From assembly GCF_003201835.2 (NCBI RefSeq), contig NZ_CP029289.2, forward strand, positions 2,178,501-2,242,500: 64,000 nucleotides of DNA. Direction: 5' to 3'. The stretch comes from Acidianus brierleyi (GTDB lineage: Archaea > Thermoproteota > Thermoprotei_A > Sulfolobales > Sulfolobaceae). The notes below the pieces were generated by a model. That model did not search any database and was not told the DNA's origin. It worked only from the letters and a program-made list of their open reading frames with translations. The translations under genes were made by a program, and so were the position numbers. Positions 18,879 to 28,495 of this stretch are shown piece by piece (positions within the stretch are counted from its first letter, which is position 1; every line of letters begins with the position of its first letter).

Positions 18879-19213
18879 ATCAACTTTAAGTATTGAATAC
18901 AGATATTAGATATTTATGCCTAATATTTGAGTTTCAATCTCAAAATATTAGTACTATTTTATTATTCTCTATGTTAGGACTTCTGCCAAATTCAAAAGTT
19001 AAGATATCTTTATCTTTAAATAGAGTTTTTAGTAAAATATTGTTTATCTTAATTTTTTAATATAGTATAAAATAATCTGCTATATAATAGAAATACTTCC
19101 GCGGAAAACACGAATATTATTTCGTTATGAAAGCATTGTTACTCTTTAGCTAAAACACTTATCTACTTCATTCTTCCTCAATGTTATTATTTTTCTTTTA
19201 GTACAATAGTCTT

Positions 19214-20563
19214 ATGGATTGGGAAAAATTAGGAGAAAAATTTCCTTATTTGGAAAATGATGTAAAAGAAGCAGTATTATCTATACTTAAGGCTAGTGAA
19301 AGGGAAGATAGAGAGTTTAATATTATTTCCTTCTATTCTGGCCTAGGAAGAGAGATTAATAATATAGAAGATACATGGATAAAAAGAATTAATGATGAAT
19401 GTAACGAGTATCCTTCAGTATGTGAAGGTTTGGCTAGAGGTATATCTGAATTAAAGGAAATAAAAAAGGAAAAATTCATGACTTTAATTTCGTCTAAACT
19501 TATGGCAATTTATGTATTATCTAAAATAGATCTTTCTATACCAACCCTTAAGGACGGAATAATTTACGCTATTGACGTAATAAAGGAAGAAAAAAATTTA
19601 GGCGAAGTTGGCAAAAATTTTGGCGAAAATTATCGTAGAATGCCAATAGAAATTAAGGAAAAAATGAAGGAATTATTAAATAATAGTTCTTTTGCTTATG
19701 AGTTTTTAAGAGCTATAAATTTAAATGAGTTTTCTGATATATATAATTTCAAAAATTCTGAAGTTATGGAAGTAATAGGAGAAAAATTCAACCAATTAAA
19801 TGATTTTCAAAAGAGAAAAATACTTTTTAGTGCTGATAGAGGTCTCGGTAGAGGCATAGGGAAAATCTTTGACTCTTTAACTTATTCTTGGAAATTAAAT
19901 ATAATTGAGGAGGCTAAAAATAATAAGGAATTTGCATTAGGGTTAATTGAATGCATAGATTTGGAATATATTCAGGATAAAGTCTTCTTTGAATTGCTTA
20001 ATATCGCTCTAAAGGATTGTAAACTTTCTTTTGCAATGGGTACAAATTTAGGTCAGAATTTTTCCTATTTAACAGAAGATTTAAAATCAAAAGTCGAAGA
20101 AATCACCTTTGAAAATAAGGAATTTGCAAAAGGAATCGGCAATGGATTCTCAATAACTTTCAATAAATTCTTCGATCTCTTTATGAATTACAAAGAATTA
20201 AAGGAAGAAGACGAAATTAGAATATTAAATCTAGCTTTGAAAAACAAGGACGTGGCTGAAGGAATTCTGCAAAATCTCTCCTATATTATTCTTTCAAAGC
20301 ATAAAAATAAGATTCTTAAATTAGTGGAAAATAATGAACAATACATAGAGAAATTCCTAAAACTTCTAAACAGGAGAGTAAATGAATTTGATATAGACGA
20401 ATTATTTAATTTGGCAAAAGGTAAATATATGGTAGAATTAGGGAAAATACTATGCGAAAACTTTCCTCAATTAAATAAGGAAAAAAGGAAAAAAATTATA
20501 GAGAAAATAGAAAACAGAGATTTCTATCAAGGATTTCTAGAATGTGGAGATAAAACTTCTTAG
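19214..20563 (+). CDS. Alpha-helical repeat protein, unknown function
   Basis: A 449-residue soluble protein made of recurring helical pairs with the spacing of HEAT/TPR-like solenoids. Motifs such as FA(L/K)G-(L/I)-(I/G) recur roughly every 45 residues (SFAYEFLRAI, EFALGLIECI, EFAKGIGNGF, DVAEGILQNL). This suggests a protein-binding scaffold. I recognise no family. The gene is followed by two PaREP1 genes on the same strand; the gap of 47 nt would allow co-transcription. Confidence 0.5.
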   Translation: MDWEKLGEKFPYLENDVKEAVLSILKASEREDREFNIISFYSGLGREINNIEDTWIKRINDECNEYPSVCEGLARGISELKEIKKEKFMTLISSKLMAIYVLSKIDLSIPTLKDGIIYAIDVIKEEKNLGEVGKNFGENYRRMPIEIKEKMKELLNNSSFAYEFLRAINLNEFSDIYNFKNSEVMEVIGEKFNQLNDFQKRKILFSADRGLGRGIGKIFDSLTYSWKLNIIEEAKNNKEFALGLIECIDLEYIQDKVFFELLNIALKDCKLSFAMGTNLGQNFSYLTEDLKSKVEEITFENKEFAKGIGNGFSITFNKFFDLFMNYKELKEEDEIRILNLALKNKDVAEGILQNLSYIILSKHKNKILKLVENNEQYIEKFLKLLNRRVNEFDIDELFNLAKGKYMVELGKILCENFPQLNKEKRKKIIEKIENRDFYQGFLECGDKTS

Positions 20564-20610
20564 CATTTAAAGAATATATTTATTTGTTAATGTTGAGAAT
20601 TTAATATATA

Positions 20611-21000
20611 ATGTTAAATCTAGGAACTTCAGCAGACATTTATCTTAAGGAAGGGGACGAATTCCTTAACAAAAACGATCTAGTTCAAGCAAGCGAAAAA
20701 TACTACAAAGCAGCAGAAGAAGCAATAAAAATACTAGCTATAATATTAAGACTAAAATACATAGAGAAGGAGGTTTCAAAAGAAGGTTGGAATACTAGAA
20801 TACTTAACGATGCAGTATTTTTAATTTCGGAAAAAATTGATGAGAAGATACCAATTTATTGGGCTTCTGCTCTATCTTTAATAACAGTAAACTTAAGTAA
20901 AGAAGTAATAGAAGATCTTAAAAAAGACATAGAAGAGTTGGTTAAAATTGCAGATAGAGAATATAATGCAATTCTTGAAGGAAGGGGACGAATTCCTTAA
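20611..21000 (+). CDS. PaREP1-family protein, first of a tandem pair
   Basis: A 129-residue helical protein of the PaREP1 type, recognised from DLVQASEKYYKAAEEAIKILA in the first third. PaREP1/HEPN-like proteins are abundant in Crenarchaeota; their function is unsettled. Its last ~10 codons (EGRGRIP) come from a 90-bp direct repeat that begins the next gene and are read in another frame, so the natural C-terminus was probably lost in the duplication. The next ORF starts inside this one, 53 nt before its stop. Confidence 0.65.
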   Translation: MLNLGTSADIYLKEGDEFLNKNDLVQASEKYYKAAEEAIKILAIILRLKYIEKEVSKEGWNTRILNDAVFLISEKIDEKIPIYWASALSLITVNLSKEVIEDLKKDIEELVKIADREYNAILEGRGRIP

Positions 21001-21067
21001 CAAAAACGATCTAGTTCAAGCAAGCGAAAAATACTACAAAGCAGCAGAAGAAGCAATAAAAATACTA
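20647..21067 (+). repeat. 90-bp perfect direct repeat within two PaREP1 genes
   Basis: Bases 20647-20736 and 20978-21067 are identical by eye. They lie in different positions of adjacent genes and encode the same N-terminal helix pair. Perfect identity beside fully divergent flanks indicates a recent conversion or unequal crossover. Confidence 0.85.
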
Positions 21068-21301
21068 TCAAATAAAAATAACATTAAAGTACTTTCTAAA
21101 GTTAAAAAATTTGATAGATGGAGATCAGAGTTTTTATTTGAAGCATCGTTAGAGCTCTCTGCCAATTATTCTATAATAAAAGATATATGGAAAAGTGCTT
21201 GGATACTTCACGTTGAAGGATTCCATGAAACTAGATTAACTAAAGAGAAAGTAACATTTTATGGAAATATAGTTAAAAATCTTTATAATATTATAAAATA
21301 G
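20948..21301 (+). CDS. PaREP1-family protein, second of a tandem pair
   Basis: A 117-residue protein with the same EGDEFLNKNDLVQASEKYYK segment as its neighbour, after which the two sequences diverge completely. The identical 90 bp (20647-20736 and 20978-21067) and divergent remainders suggest recombination between two PaREP1 genes rather than simple duplication. The likely start is the ATG at 20948 or the one at 20966, both inside the preceding gene. The C-terminal half (WRSEFLFEASLELSANYSIIKDIWKSAWILHVEGFHE) is typical of PaREP1 proteins. Confidence 0.65.
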   Translation: MQIENIMQFLKEGDEFLNKNDLVQASEKYYKAAEEAIKILSNKNNIKVLSKVKKFDRWRSEFLFEASLELSANYSIIKDIWKSAWILHVEGFHETRLTKEKVTFYGNIVKNLYNIIK

Positions 21302-21694
21302 TTATTGTTGTTGTCCAGATTCTTGTGGCATTCCATAAGTTTGTACCCACATTTCAACAATGTCATAACCATACATTTTCTTAAATTTCTCTCTGCCTTC
21401 AGCAGACATCTTTAGTGGAGACCAAGGAGTATCTAAGTCAACATCTACATTAACACTTTTAGCAGGAACACTTTCCTTAATAACTTGCTCAACTGTGTAA
21501 ACTAAATCGTCAATAACTGGGCAGCCTGGAGCTGTTAAACCTAGTCTAACATAAACGTCTCCATCGTCGCTAATTTTCAATTCATAAATTAATCCAAGAT
21601 TTACGACATCTACAGGAATCTCAGGATCATAAACTTGAGTTAGACCTTCTAGAATTTTTTTTCTCCATTCATCTACGTTAATTTTGCTTGACAT
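21302..21694 (-). CDS. MIP18/SufT-family (DUF59) iron-sulfur assembly protein
   Basis: A 130-residue protein with the family core: YDPEIPVDVVNLGLIYEL (residues 17-34), then LTAPGCPVIDDLVYTVEQVIK with the conserved Cys, then VDLDTPWSPLKMSAEGREKF. Archaeal SufT/PaaD-like proteins help mature Fe-S proteins. The C-terminal 20 residues (EMWVQTYGMPQESGQQQ) form a short tail. This genome region encodes many Fe-S enzymes. The start at 21694 overlaps the first bases of the divergent neighbour's longest reading frame. Confidence 0.9.
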   Translation of the reverse strand: MSSKINVDEWRKKILEGLTQVYDPEIPVDVVNLGLIYELKISDDGDVYVRLGLTAPGCPVIDDLVYTVEQVIKESVPAKSVNVDVDLDTPWSPLKMSAEGREKFKKMYGYDIVEMWVQTYGMPQESGQQQ

Positions 21695-22542
21695 ATGGTA
21701 AAGTATGCTTTACCAGTTTATATATTTCGCTTATAATCTCGCTTATTATTTATTTGAATTTATTTTTGAATTTATTCTCCTTATTTCATAGGTTTATAAT
21801 TTATATATCCATAAAGAGATTTGATTCTATATTGAGAATAACTAATACTGGAGCATTAAGCCTCATATTTACGACGTTTCTCTTTTCAGCATTTTTAACT
21901 TCCAAATTTTTGATTCTTACTGAACTTATTCCGTTAGTGCTTTTAAATGGATTTACTATAGAAAGGCTTTACTCCAGATTATTGTCGAGAAAATTTTGTA
22001 AGTTTGACTATTTTTTAATAGCTTTAAATTCTGTTCCATATTTACTTTTCTTTACAGTTTATCTTATTATACCTTTGATCTTTATAATATTTGCTTTTAT
22101 AACTTCATATTTAAAAATAAAAATTATACCGACACTTTTTGGAACTTATTCAATAGTTTCACTCTACTTACCTTGGTCTGCAATTCTTTATGAGATAAAT
22201 ATTAAGGTTATTTCGATATTTGTCCTTTGGTTTCTCTATACTTTAACTCAATCTTTATATGTTGAATACAAGATACCTTTTAGGAAAATATCTAAAAACA
22301 CTGTAAGATTAGCATGGATAATAAGCCTCTTTACTATAGTTTACTTTTCTCTTTATATTCCAATAATATTAATAGGTTTAATAGAGCCTTCAATAAGATT
22401 CCTAAATCCTGGAAATAAATTAAGTTCTGCGAAGGATATAAAAAACCTTGGTTGGAAGATAGCTAGACGAACCATAATATTAATGCTTGTTATTATTATT
22501 TGTGAAATCTTCATAAGATATTATTTTATTTTCAGATACTGA
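21688..22542 (+). CDS. Polytopic membrane protein, unknown function
   Basis: Up to 284 residues with about seven to eight hydrophobic helices. The longest frame starts with TTG at 21688 inside the divergent gene, so the true start is probably a downstream TTG in the first helix and is uncertain. It ends in a short helix after the soluble stretch NPGNKLSSAKDIKNLGWKIARR. I do not recognise a family; a membrane role is all that can be said. Confidence 0.5.
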   Translation: MTYGKVCFTSLYISLIISLIIYLNLFLNLFSLFHRFIIYISIKRFDSILRITNTGALSLIFTTFLFSAFLTSKFLILTELIPLVLLNGFTIERLYSRLLSRKFCKFDYFLIALNSVPYLLFFTVYLIIPLIFIIFAFITSYLKIKIIPTLFGTYSIVSLYLPWSAILYEINIKVISIFVLWFLYTLTQSLYVEYKIPFRKISKNTVRLAWIISLFTIVYFSLYIPIILIGLIEPSIRFLNPGNKLSSAKDIKNLGWKIARRTIILMLVIIICEIFIRYYFIFRY

Positions 22543-22654
22543 CTCCTTACTAAAATAAGAAAATACTCAAAAAGAGAAAAATTAAATCATTATATATCAG
22601 AAATATTTGAATTTAAATAGAAAAGTTTAAATTTTATCTTTCATATATCGTTAT

Positions 22655-22939
22655 ATGAAACGCTATACATTTTACATGAGTAATAACATTAGAAGACAAG
22701 TTTACAATGAAGCTTTAAGATATTTATCTCCTGAACAAATAAGGCAAATTGTAGGAGAACAGAAAAAGACATTATTTTGGAAGAACAGAGCTAAAGTATC
22801 TGATGAAGCTGTTGAAAAACTCTTAGAACACTTACCGAATCAAGTAAAGTTGGAAGTTTTAACTGTAATAGAAAATGATTTAAAAGAAGCTTTAGATTCT
22901 ATAGAGAGAGAAAAGAAGGAATTAGAAAATAAAAAGTAA
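22655..22939 (+). CDS. Small helical protein, unknown function
   Basis: A 94-residue charged protein composed of two or three amphipathic helices (SPEQIRQIVGEQKKTLFWKNRAKVSDEAVEKLLEHLPNQVKLEVLTVIE) ending in a Lys/Glu-rich coiled coil. A second ATG at 22676 (MSNNIRRQ) is an equally good start. No family recognised. It is followed on the same strand by a PEP-synthase-like gene. Confidence 0.55.
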   Translation: MKRYTFYMSNNIRRQVYNEALRYLSPEQIRQIVGEQKKTLFWKNRAKVSDEAVEKLLEHLPNQVKLEVLTVIENDLKEALDSIEREKKELENKK

Positions 22940-22999
22940 TATATTACTGTATAAGCATAACGTATTTGTTAATTATAAAAATGAAGGTTAAATTAAATA

Positions 23000-23983
23000 A
23001 TGAACTTTTCTAGGAAGATTTTTATTTTAGCAAACGCATGCTATCTTATGTATACGTATAACTTAGATGAAGTATCTGCAAACATGGTAAGCTATGTAGG
23101 AAGAAAAGCGGCCTACTTAGGAGACTTATATCATTATAACATAAATGTTCCTGAAGGTTTTGTAATAACAAAATCTGCATTTCAAGAGTTTTTAAATAAA
23201 ATTAAAGGAAAAATTAATAATGAGCTAAGAAATGTTGATTTAAATGATTTAAATGATTTAAATGAAAGATTTCAGAGAATAAAAGAAATAATAGAAAAAG
23301 AAGAAATTCCAGAAGAAATAGAAAATGAGATTAAAATTAAACTTCATGGACTTTCCTCAGAATTTTTTGCTGTTAGGCCTACAGTAACTTCAAGTCTTTC
23401 TGGACATACTTTTGCGGGTGAGATGGAAACTTATCTTTACATAAGTAAAGAGGACGTTCCTCATTTTATAAAAATGGCCTGGTCAAGTTACTTTAATCCA
23501 AGATCATTATCATACCGTATTTCAACGGGCGAAGATCCATTACCTGCAGTTATTGTTCAAGAAATGATAAATCCTAGAAGTGCTGGGACTGCTTTTACAC
23601 TACATCCAGTAACTAAAGATCCTAAAATGATAGTTATAGAATCTAGTTGGGGGTTAGGAGAAGCAGTTACTAAAGGTGTTGTAACTCCAGATAGATTTAT
23701 CATACCTAAATACCAAAGAGTAGTAACTGAAAAATTTATTTCAGATAAAATAGTAAAATTTGTTTTTGACGAGAATGAGAGACTAATAAGAAAAATAGAA
23801 ATGGACGAAGAAGAAAGAAAATCCCCTAGTATTACAGACGATGAAGCCGTTAAAATAGCAAATACTGCAATAAAAATTGAGGAAATTTTCTCTAAACCAG
23901 TTAACATAGAGTGGGCAATTAGTGATAACAGAATCTATGTATTAGAAGTGAGAGGTATAAATACGGTTATAGAAGGAGTTTAG
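23000..23983 (+). CDS. Stand-alone PEP-synthase/PPDK N-terminal (ATP-grasp) domain protein
   Basis: A 327-residue protein covering only the nucleotide-binding domain of pyruvate phosphate/water dikinases. VSYVGRKAAYLGDLYHY corresponds to the family's VGGKGANLGEL; then AVRPTVTSSLSGHTFAGEMETYL, IVQEMINPRSAGTAFTLHP and ESSWGLGEAVTKGVVTPDRF. The phosphohistidine and PEP-binding domains are absent, so it is not a complete PEP synthase; it may phosphorylate another partner. The ATG at 23048 (MYTYNLDEV) is a better start because the preceding residues do not fit the family. Confidence 0.82.
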   Translation: MNFSRKIFILANACYLMYTYNLDEVSANMVSYVGRKAAYLGDLYHYNINVPEGFVITKSAFQEFLNKIKGKINNELRNVDLNDLNDLNERFQRIKEIIEKEEIPEEIENEIKIKLHGLSSEFFAVRPTVTSSLSGHTFAGEMETYLYISKEDVPHFIKMAWSSYFNPRSLSYRISTGEDPLPAVIVQEMINPRSAGTAFTLHPVTKDPKMIVIESSWGLGEAVTKGVVTPDRFIIPKYQRVVTEKFISDKIVKFVFDENERLIRKIEMDEEERKSPSITDDEAVKIANTAIKIEEIFSKPVNIEWAISDNRIYVLEVRGINTVIEGV

Positions 23984-24001
23984 ATTTTTTTTAAAAAAAA
24001 A

Positions 24002-24856
24002 TTAAATTATCTTAAATAATCCTCCAATATTCTGATACATTAGGTAGATTGCGACCAATATTATTATTATTGCAAATATTTTTCTAAGCATTCCTCTAGG
24101 TATAGAAGTAGCAACTTTTGTTCCTAAATAACCACCAGCTACTCCTCCTGCTAAATACAATAAAGAAATTAGAACGCTTATTTCTCCAGCCATTGTATAT
24201 CTTATTGCGCTTACTACACCAAAAGTCCCTACGGCAATCAACGATGTGCCTACTGCTCTAAGCATACACAATCCTGCACTGAAAATTAGTCCTGGAACTA
24301 TAAGAAAACCGCCACCTATCCCAAAAAATCCTGAAAGCAATCCTACAGCAAATCCAGTTGGAAGAATTCTATCATACCTTATTTTACATGAAGATTCTAT
24401 TTCTTTCATAACGTCATCTACTGGCCTTGCAGGTTTTCCTTTATTTCTCCACATAAGTACAGCAACTACTATCATTAGTATACCGAAAAAGAACAATAAA
24501 GAAGAACCATGAACCAATAATCCAAGACTAGCTCCTATAAATGACCCTACTATACCAGGTACAGTAAATAGTATACCTTGTTTTACCTTTACATCACCTT
24601 TTTTAAAATGCATAAAGGAGTTTATGTACGCATTAAGTCCAACAGCTAATGCAGTAGTGCCTATAACTAAATGATCTATCTCGTTAGATTGAGGAGTACC
24701 TTGAGGATATAAGTATCCCAGACCAACAAAATATAGAAGGAGAGGAACAGCAAGAATAGAACCTCCTCCACCTATTAGACCTAAGCTAAATCCGACAATT
24801 AGTCCAGCTATTATAGAGAGTATATATTCTATTGGTGTAATTTCTATGGATATCAT
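24002..24856 (-). CDS. TauE/SafE-family sulfite/organosulfur exporter-type permease
   Basis: A 284-residue membrane protein with eight to nine helices and the two diagnostic half-repeats: IVGFSLGLIGGGGSILAVPLLLYF near the N-terminus and AVGLLSGFFGIGGGFLIVPGLIF in the middle. Family members move sulfite, sulfoacetate or related anions. In a sulfur-metabolising archaeon that role is plausible, but the substrate is not shown. It converges on the PPDK-like gene with an 18-nt gap. Confidence 0.9.
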   Translation of the reverse strand: MISIEITPIEYILSIIAGLIVGFSLGLIGGGGSILAVPLLLYFVGLGYLYPQGTPQSNEIDHLVIGTTALAVGLNAYINSFMHFKKGDVKVKQGILFTVPGIVGSFIGASLGLLVHGSSLLFFFGILMIVVAVLMWRNKGKPARPVDDVMKEIESSCKIRYDRILPTGFAVGLLSGFFGIGGGFLIVPGLIFSAGLCMLRAVGTSLIAVGTFGVVSAIRYTMAGEISVLISLLYLAGGVAGGYLGTKVATSIPRGMLRKIFAIIIILVAIYLMYQNIGGLFKII

Positions 24857-24989
24857 AGTTCAACTTTTATTAATTAAAAAAATCTTTAATAAATCTTTCT
24901 CACACGCATGTTAAATTTGGAAATACAATACTGAAAATTATCAACTTATTGCTTCTTCAAATATATACTTATGAAAAGCATTCAAATAT

Positions 24990-25658
24990 CTAGATGTCTA
25001 TTAACTTTTTCTCGGCATTATTCATGATTACATGATATATTTTCCTTATAGTTTCACTGTTTTCCTTAAACTGATTCCATGGTTCCACACTCGAGAACTC
25101 TCTATAAGAAAAAGTATATTTCTTTTGAAAATCTTTTACAGAAATCTTGGGTTGATGATATTCCTTTAAAAGCTCGTTCTCTTGATTACCTAAAATAATA
25201 TGTTCCTTCTCTATTCCGAGAAATTTAAAGAGAATAAAAGGATCATAAGACATCATATCATTTAGGACTTTTTGCACTGCATATATGTGTTTACATGGCC
25301 TTTTATAATCTGGACATGTACAGTTGAATCCTAATTTTTGTGGAATTAAGTGAATGTTTTCCTTTTCAAGGTCTTTTTTTAACTCTTTAGGAATTTCGGA
25401 TGATATTATAGAAGACAGATAGCCTTTCTGATGAATTATATTTATAATCTTCTCTTTCTCATCAATAGGGATGGTACTTCCATAGATTGTAACTTTATAC
25501 ATCGTTGTGCCTAAAACTTCTGCACTAATCTTGCCTGGATTTATTTCAATTTTTTTAACTGCTCCGTTTTGTGCATATTCTCTACCCCTCTGTGCTCTTG
25601 CATGATCGGTATTTTTTCTTATACTTTCACCGAATTCCCAGGCCCACCATTTTCTCAT
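24990..25658 (-). CDS. SWIM zinc-finger protein, partner of the adjacent Snf2 helicase
   Basis: A 222-residue protein with a SWIM motif CTCPDYKRPCKHIYAV (CxC-x6-CxH, near residues 112-127). The N-terminus reads WWAWEFGESIRKNTDHARAQ and RGREYAQNGAVKKIEINPGKISAEVLGTTMYKV, the usual start of SWIM proteins paired with Snf2 enzymes. It probably binds DNA or protein and assists the helicase. It lies immediately downstream of the helicase gene with one base between, so both form an operon. Confidence 0.9.
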   Translation of the reverse strand: MRKWWAWEFGESIRKNTDHARAQRGREYAQNGAVKKIEINPGKISAEVLGTTMYKVTIYGSTIPIDEKEKIINIIHQKGYLSSIISSEIPKELKKDLEKENIHLIPQKLGFNCTCPDYKRPCKHIYAVQKVLNDMMSYDPFILFKFLGIEKEHIILGNQENELLKEYHQPKISVKDFQKKYTFSYREFSSVEPWNQFKENSETIRKIYHVIMNNAEKKLIDI

Positions 25659-25659
25659 T

Positions 25660-28302
25660 TTAATCGCCAGAAGAAAGTTCTATCACTTTTTTCAAATCCT
25701 CTGTATTTAATTCTGTGATCCAGGAATCCCCACTAGCTATTATATCCTTAAATAATGATCTTTTTAATGATAACATTTGATCTATTTTCTCCTCTAAAGT
25801 ACCTATTGTAACTAATTTATGAACTATGACATTCTTAGTTTGTCCAATTCTATATGTTCTATCTGTCGCTTGATCTTCGACTGCTGGGTTCCACCATCTA
25901 TCAAAATGAATGACTCTATTTGCTGAAGTAAGATTTATACCAAAACCTCCAGCCTTTACTGAAAGTACAATGAATTTTACTGATGGATTATTCTGAAATT
26001 TGGATATTAAGTTATCTCTTTTCGCCTTAGATAATTTACCATAAATAAAAGGAGTCTCAATCTTAAATTCTCTCTCTAAAGTATTTTTTAGGATTTTACC
26101 CATTTCTACAAACTGAGTAAAAATAGCGATCTTATCTCCCTCATCTAACGCCTCCCTAACTATATCAATAGTTCTAATCATCTTTCCTGATCTTTCAATA
26201 GATGGCTCATCTCCTTTTATTAAAGCAGGATGGTCTACTATTTCCTTTAGCTTAAGGATAGTTGATAAAATAATTCCTTTTCTTTTCATTCCTTTTACGG
26301 CATCTATTTTATCTAATAACTTATCGACTTGAGCTTTGTACATTGCAGCTTGCTCTGTACTTAAATTACAGTATACGTTAGTCTCAATTTTCTCTGGTAA
26401 ATCATTAATTATTTCTTTATCATATTTTGTCCTACGTAAAACGAAAGGAGATATTATAGATCTTAATTCCTCTTTCACTTTAGGATCTCCATTTTTTATT
26501 GGATTTGCAAATCTTTCTTTGAACTCATTGTAACTTCCCAATAATCCAGGATTAAGAAAACTCATTATAGACCACAAATCATCTACCTTATTTTCTATTG
26601 GAGTACCAGTTAGTGCCAATCTATATTTTGATTTCAATTCTCTGATAGCCTTGGATATTTTTGCATTTGGATTTTTAATATTTTGTGCCTCATCCAATAC
26701 TATGTAATTCCATTCTACGTTCCTTAATTCCGTATCTCGTAACAAAATATTATAAGTAGTTAATACTACGTCGAATTTAGTTATATTATTCAAGTTACTT
26801 TTAAATTTGATTCTATTTTTATGAAAAACTAAAAAGCTTAGATCTGGAGCAAATTTAGTTAATTCTTCCTCCCAGTTCTTCAAAACAGATAATGGGCATA
26901 TTACTAATGAGGGAGACAGTTCACCCTTTATTTTAGCATCAGAGAATGCTGCTATAGTTTGTATAGTTTTTCCTAAACCCATATCGTCGGCTAAGCATAC
27001 TCCTAATCCTAGTTTGTTCATGAACCTTATCCACGAAAATCCTTTAACTTGATAGGGTCTCAAAATAGCTTTTAAATTATAAGGCTCTAAAAGCTGAACT
27101 GATTCCTTTTTATTAAGCCCATCAAGAAGGTCATTTTTAATATTCAAATTTCCAACAAGAGACTCTCTTAAAATATCAATTTTTCTTAATTTACCCTGTT
27201 TTATCTTCTCTATTATGCTCTTTATCCTCCTCAATGACGAAGAATCTATCTCAACTAAATTTCCTCCTATATCTATTATCGTTTTATTTTCATTTACCAA
27301 TTTCTCAAATTCATCTTCAGATATTTCTTTATCTCCCAGTGAGATTTTATAGTCAAAAGACGTCAATTCTTCTGCAGAAAATAAATTATATGTATCAGAA
27401 TTTATGCTAATTACTGGTTTTAATTTTCTAACTTTTGTAAATACCTTAACACCTTTCTCAATTAATTTGGGTACTATATCAAGAAAATTATTTAATTCAT
27501 CAATACTAAGTTCGACGTCTTTTATTAATAGCCCATTCAGCTTTGGATATATGTCTGAAATTGAAGAAACAAGTTCATAATATATTTTCCTTAAATCTCC
27601 AGAATTAAGAACGATATCCGACGTTATTATTTTATTATCATCCTTATCATAGAGACCAGATATTATTTTACCTCCATTTTCATTATATAATATTGCAAGA
27701 TATAACGTATAACCTAAATGCTTATCACCTAAATTACTCTGTAGTATTTTATGTAAGGTTATAAAATCATCAGAGCCTAAGACTTCTGTAGCAATAGCTG
27801 ATATAACAGCTTCCATAAATGATTTAATTATTTCCGCTCTATTCGAATTCTCTAAAAATGCGTCCGGAGGAGCTTCATTAGCTAAAGAATATATATCTTC
27901 ATCGCTAATCAAAGGTTTCCATTTTATACTACCATTTAAAACTGGAATTATTCTCCCAGATTTTATAAGCTGAAGTGTAGTTATTAGTATATTTTTCCAA
28001 AACATCGTCGATGGAGAATAAACTAGATTATCTACTTTTTTCCTAAATATTTTAAAAACTGCACTAATTGGAGTTTCAGCTACAAACACATTGAAAGAAC
28101 CTAGTCCAACTGCGCCACTGTAATCATAAAATACGGGTCTATTAAATTCGTCAACTGGAAATATAATGGTTTCTTCGTTAAACTCTGGATAAAAATCGAG
28201 ATCCCATGCTATCTCAAGCAAATCTTTTATAGTTCCGAATTTATTATCCTCAATCCATATTCCAAAGTTTTTCCCGTTCCATATAGCATGGACCACTCTC
28301 AT
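25660..28302 (-). CDS. Snf2/Rad54-type SF2 helicase
   Basis: An 880-residue ATPase. After a long N-terminal region (residues 1-430) come all helicase motifs: Q-like YQVKGFSWIRFM, Walker A DDMGLGKTIQT, VICPLSVLKNWEEEL, Walker B VLDEAQNIKNP, ALTGTPIENKVDDLWSI, and in the second lobe FTQFVEMGKIL, KAGGFGINLTSANRVIHFDRWWNPAVEDQATDRTYRIGQ. DEAQ rather than DEAH is normal for prokaryotic Snf2 proteins. It would translocate on duplex DNA and remodel protein-DNA complexes; Sulfolobus Rad54-like proteins are the known relatives. Co-transcribed with the SWIM gene. Confidence 0.95.
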   Translation of the reverse strand: MRVVHAIWNGKNFGIWIEDNKFGTIKDLLEIAWDLDFYPEFNEETIIFPVDEFNRPVFYDYSGAVGLGSFNVFVAETPISAVFKIFRKKVDNLVYSPSTMFWKNILITTLQLIKSGRIIPVLNGSIKWKPLISDEDIYSLANEAPPDAFLENSNRAEIIKSFMEAVISAIATEVLGSDDFITLHKILQSNLGDKHLGYTLYLAILYNENGGKIISGLYDKDDNKIITSDIVLNSGDLRKIYYELVSSISDIYPKLNGLLIKDVELSIDELNNFLDIVPKLIEKGVKVFTKVRKLKPVISINSDTYNLFSAEELTSFDYKISLGDKEISEDEFEKLVNENKTIIDIGGNLVEIDSSSLRRIKSIIEKIKQGKLRKIDILRESLVGNLNIKNDLLDGLNKKESVQLLEPYNLKAILRPYQVKGFSWIRFMNKLGLGVCLADDMGLGKTIQTIAAFSDAKIKGELSPSLVICPLSVLKNWEEELTKFAPDLSFLVFHKNRIKFKSNLNNITKFDVVLTTYNILLRDTELRNVEWNYIVLDEAQNIKNPNAKISKAIRELKSKYRLALTGTPIENKVDDLWSIMSFLNPGLLGSYNEFKERFANPIKNGDPKVKEELRSIISPFVLRRTKYDKEIINDLPEKIETNVYCNLSTEQAAMYKAQVDKLLDKIDAVKGMKRKGIILSTILKLKEIVDHPALIKGDEPSIERSGKMIRTIDIVREALDEGDKIAIFTQFVEMGKILKNTLEREFKIETPFIYGKLSKAKRDNLISKFQNNPSVKFIVLSVKAGGFGINLTSANRVIHFDRWWNPAVEDQATDRTYRIGQTKNVIVHKLVTIGTLEEKIDQMLSLKRSLFKDIIASGDSWITELNTEDLKKVIELSSGD

Positions 28303-28495
28303 AATACTATAAAAATGATAAATTTACGAAATAAATACTTTACTATTTAGAATTATCTTATTCAATATAAATATAAATTCAATTTCAAAAAATTCAATAT
28401 TAAATTAGTTATTCTATTGGTTAAACCCTGTTAAAGTTTAGCTAGGTAAAAAAATTAATTAAAAATCTTTTTGTTTATAAGTTAAGATAATATAT

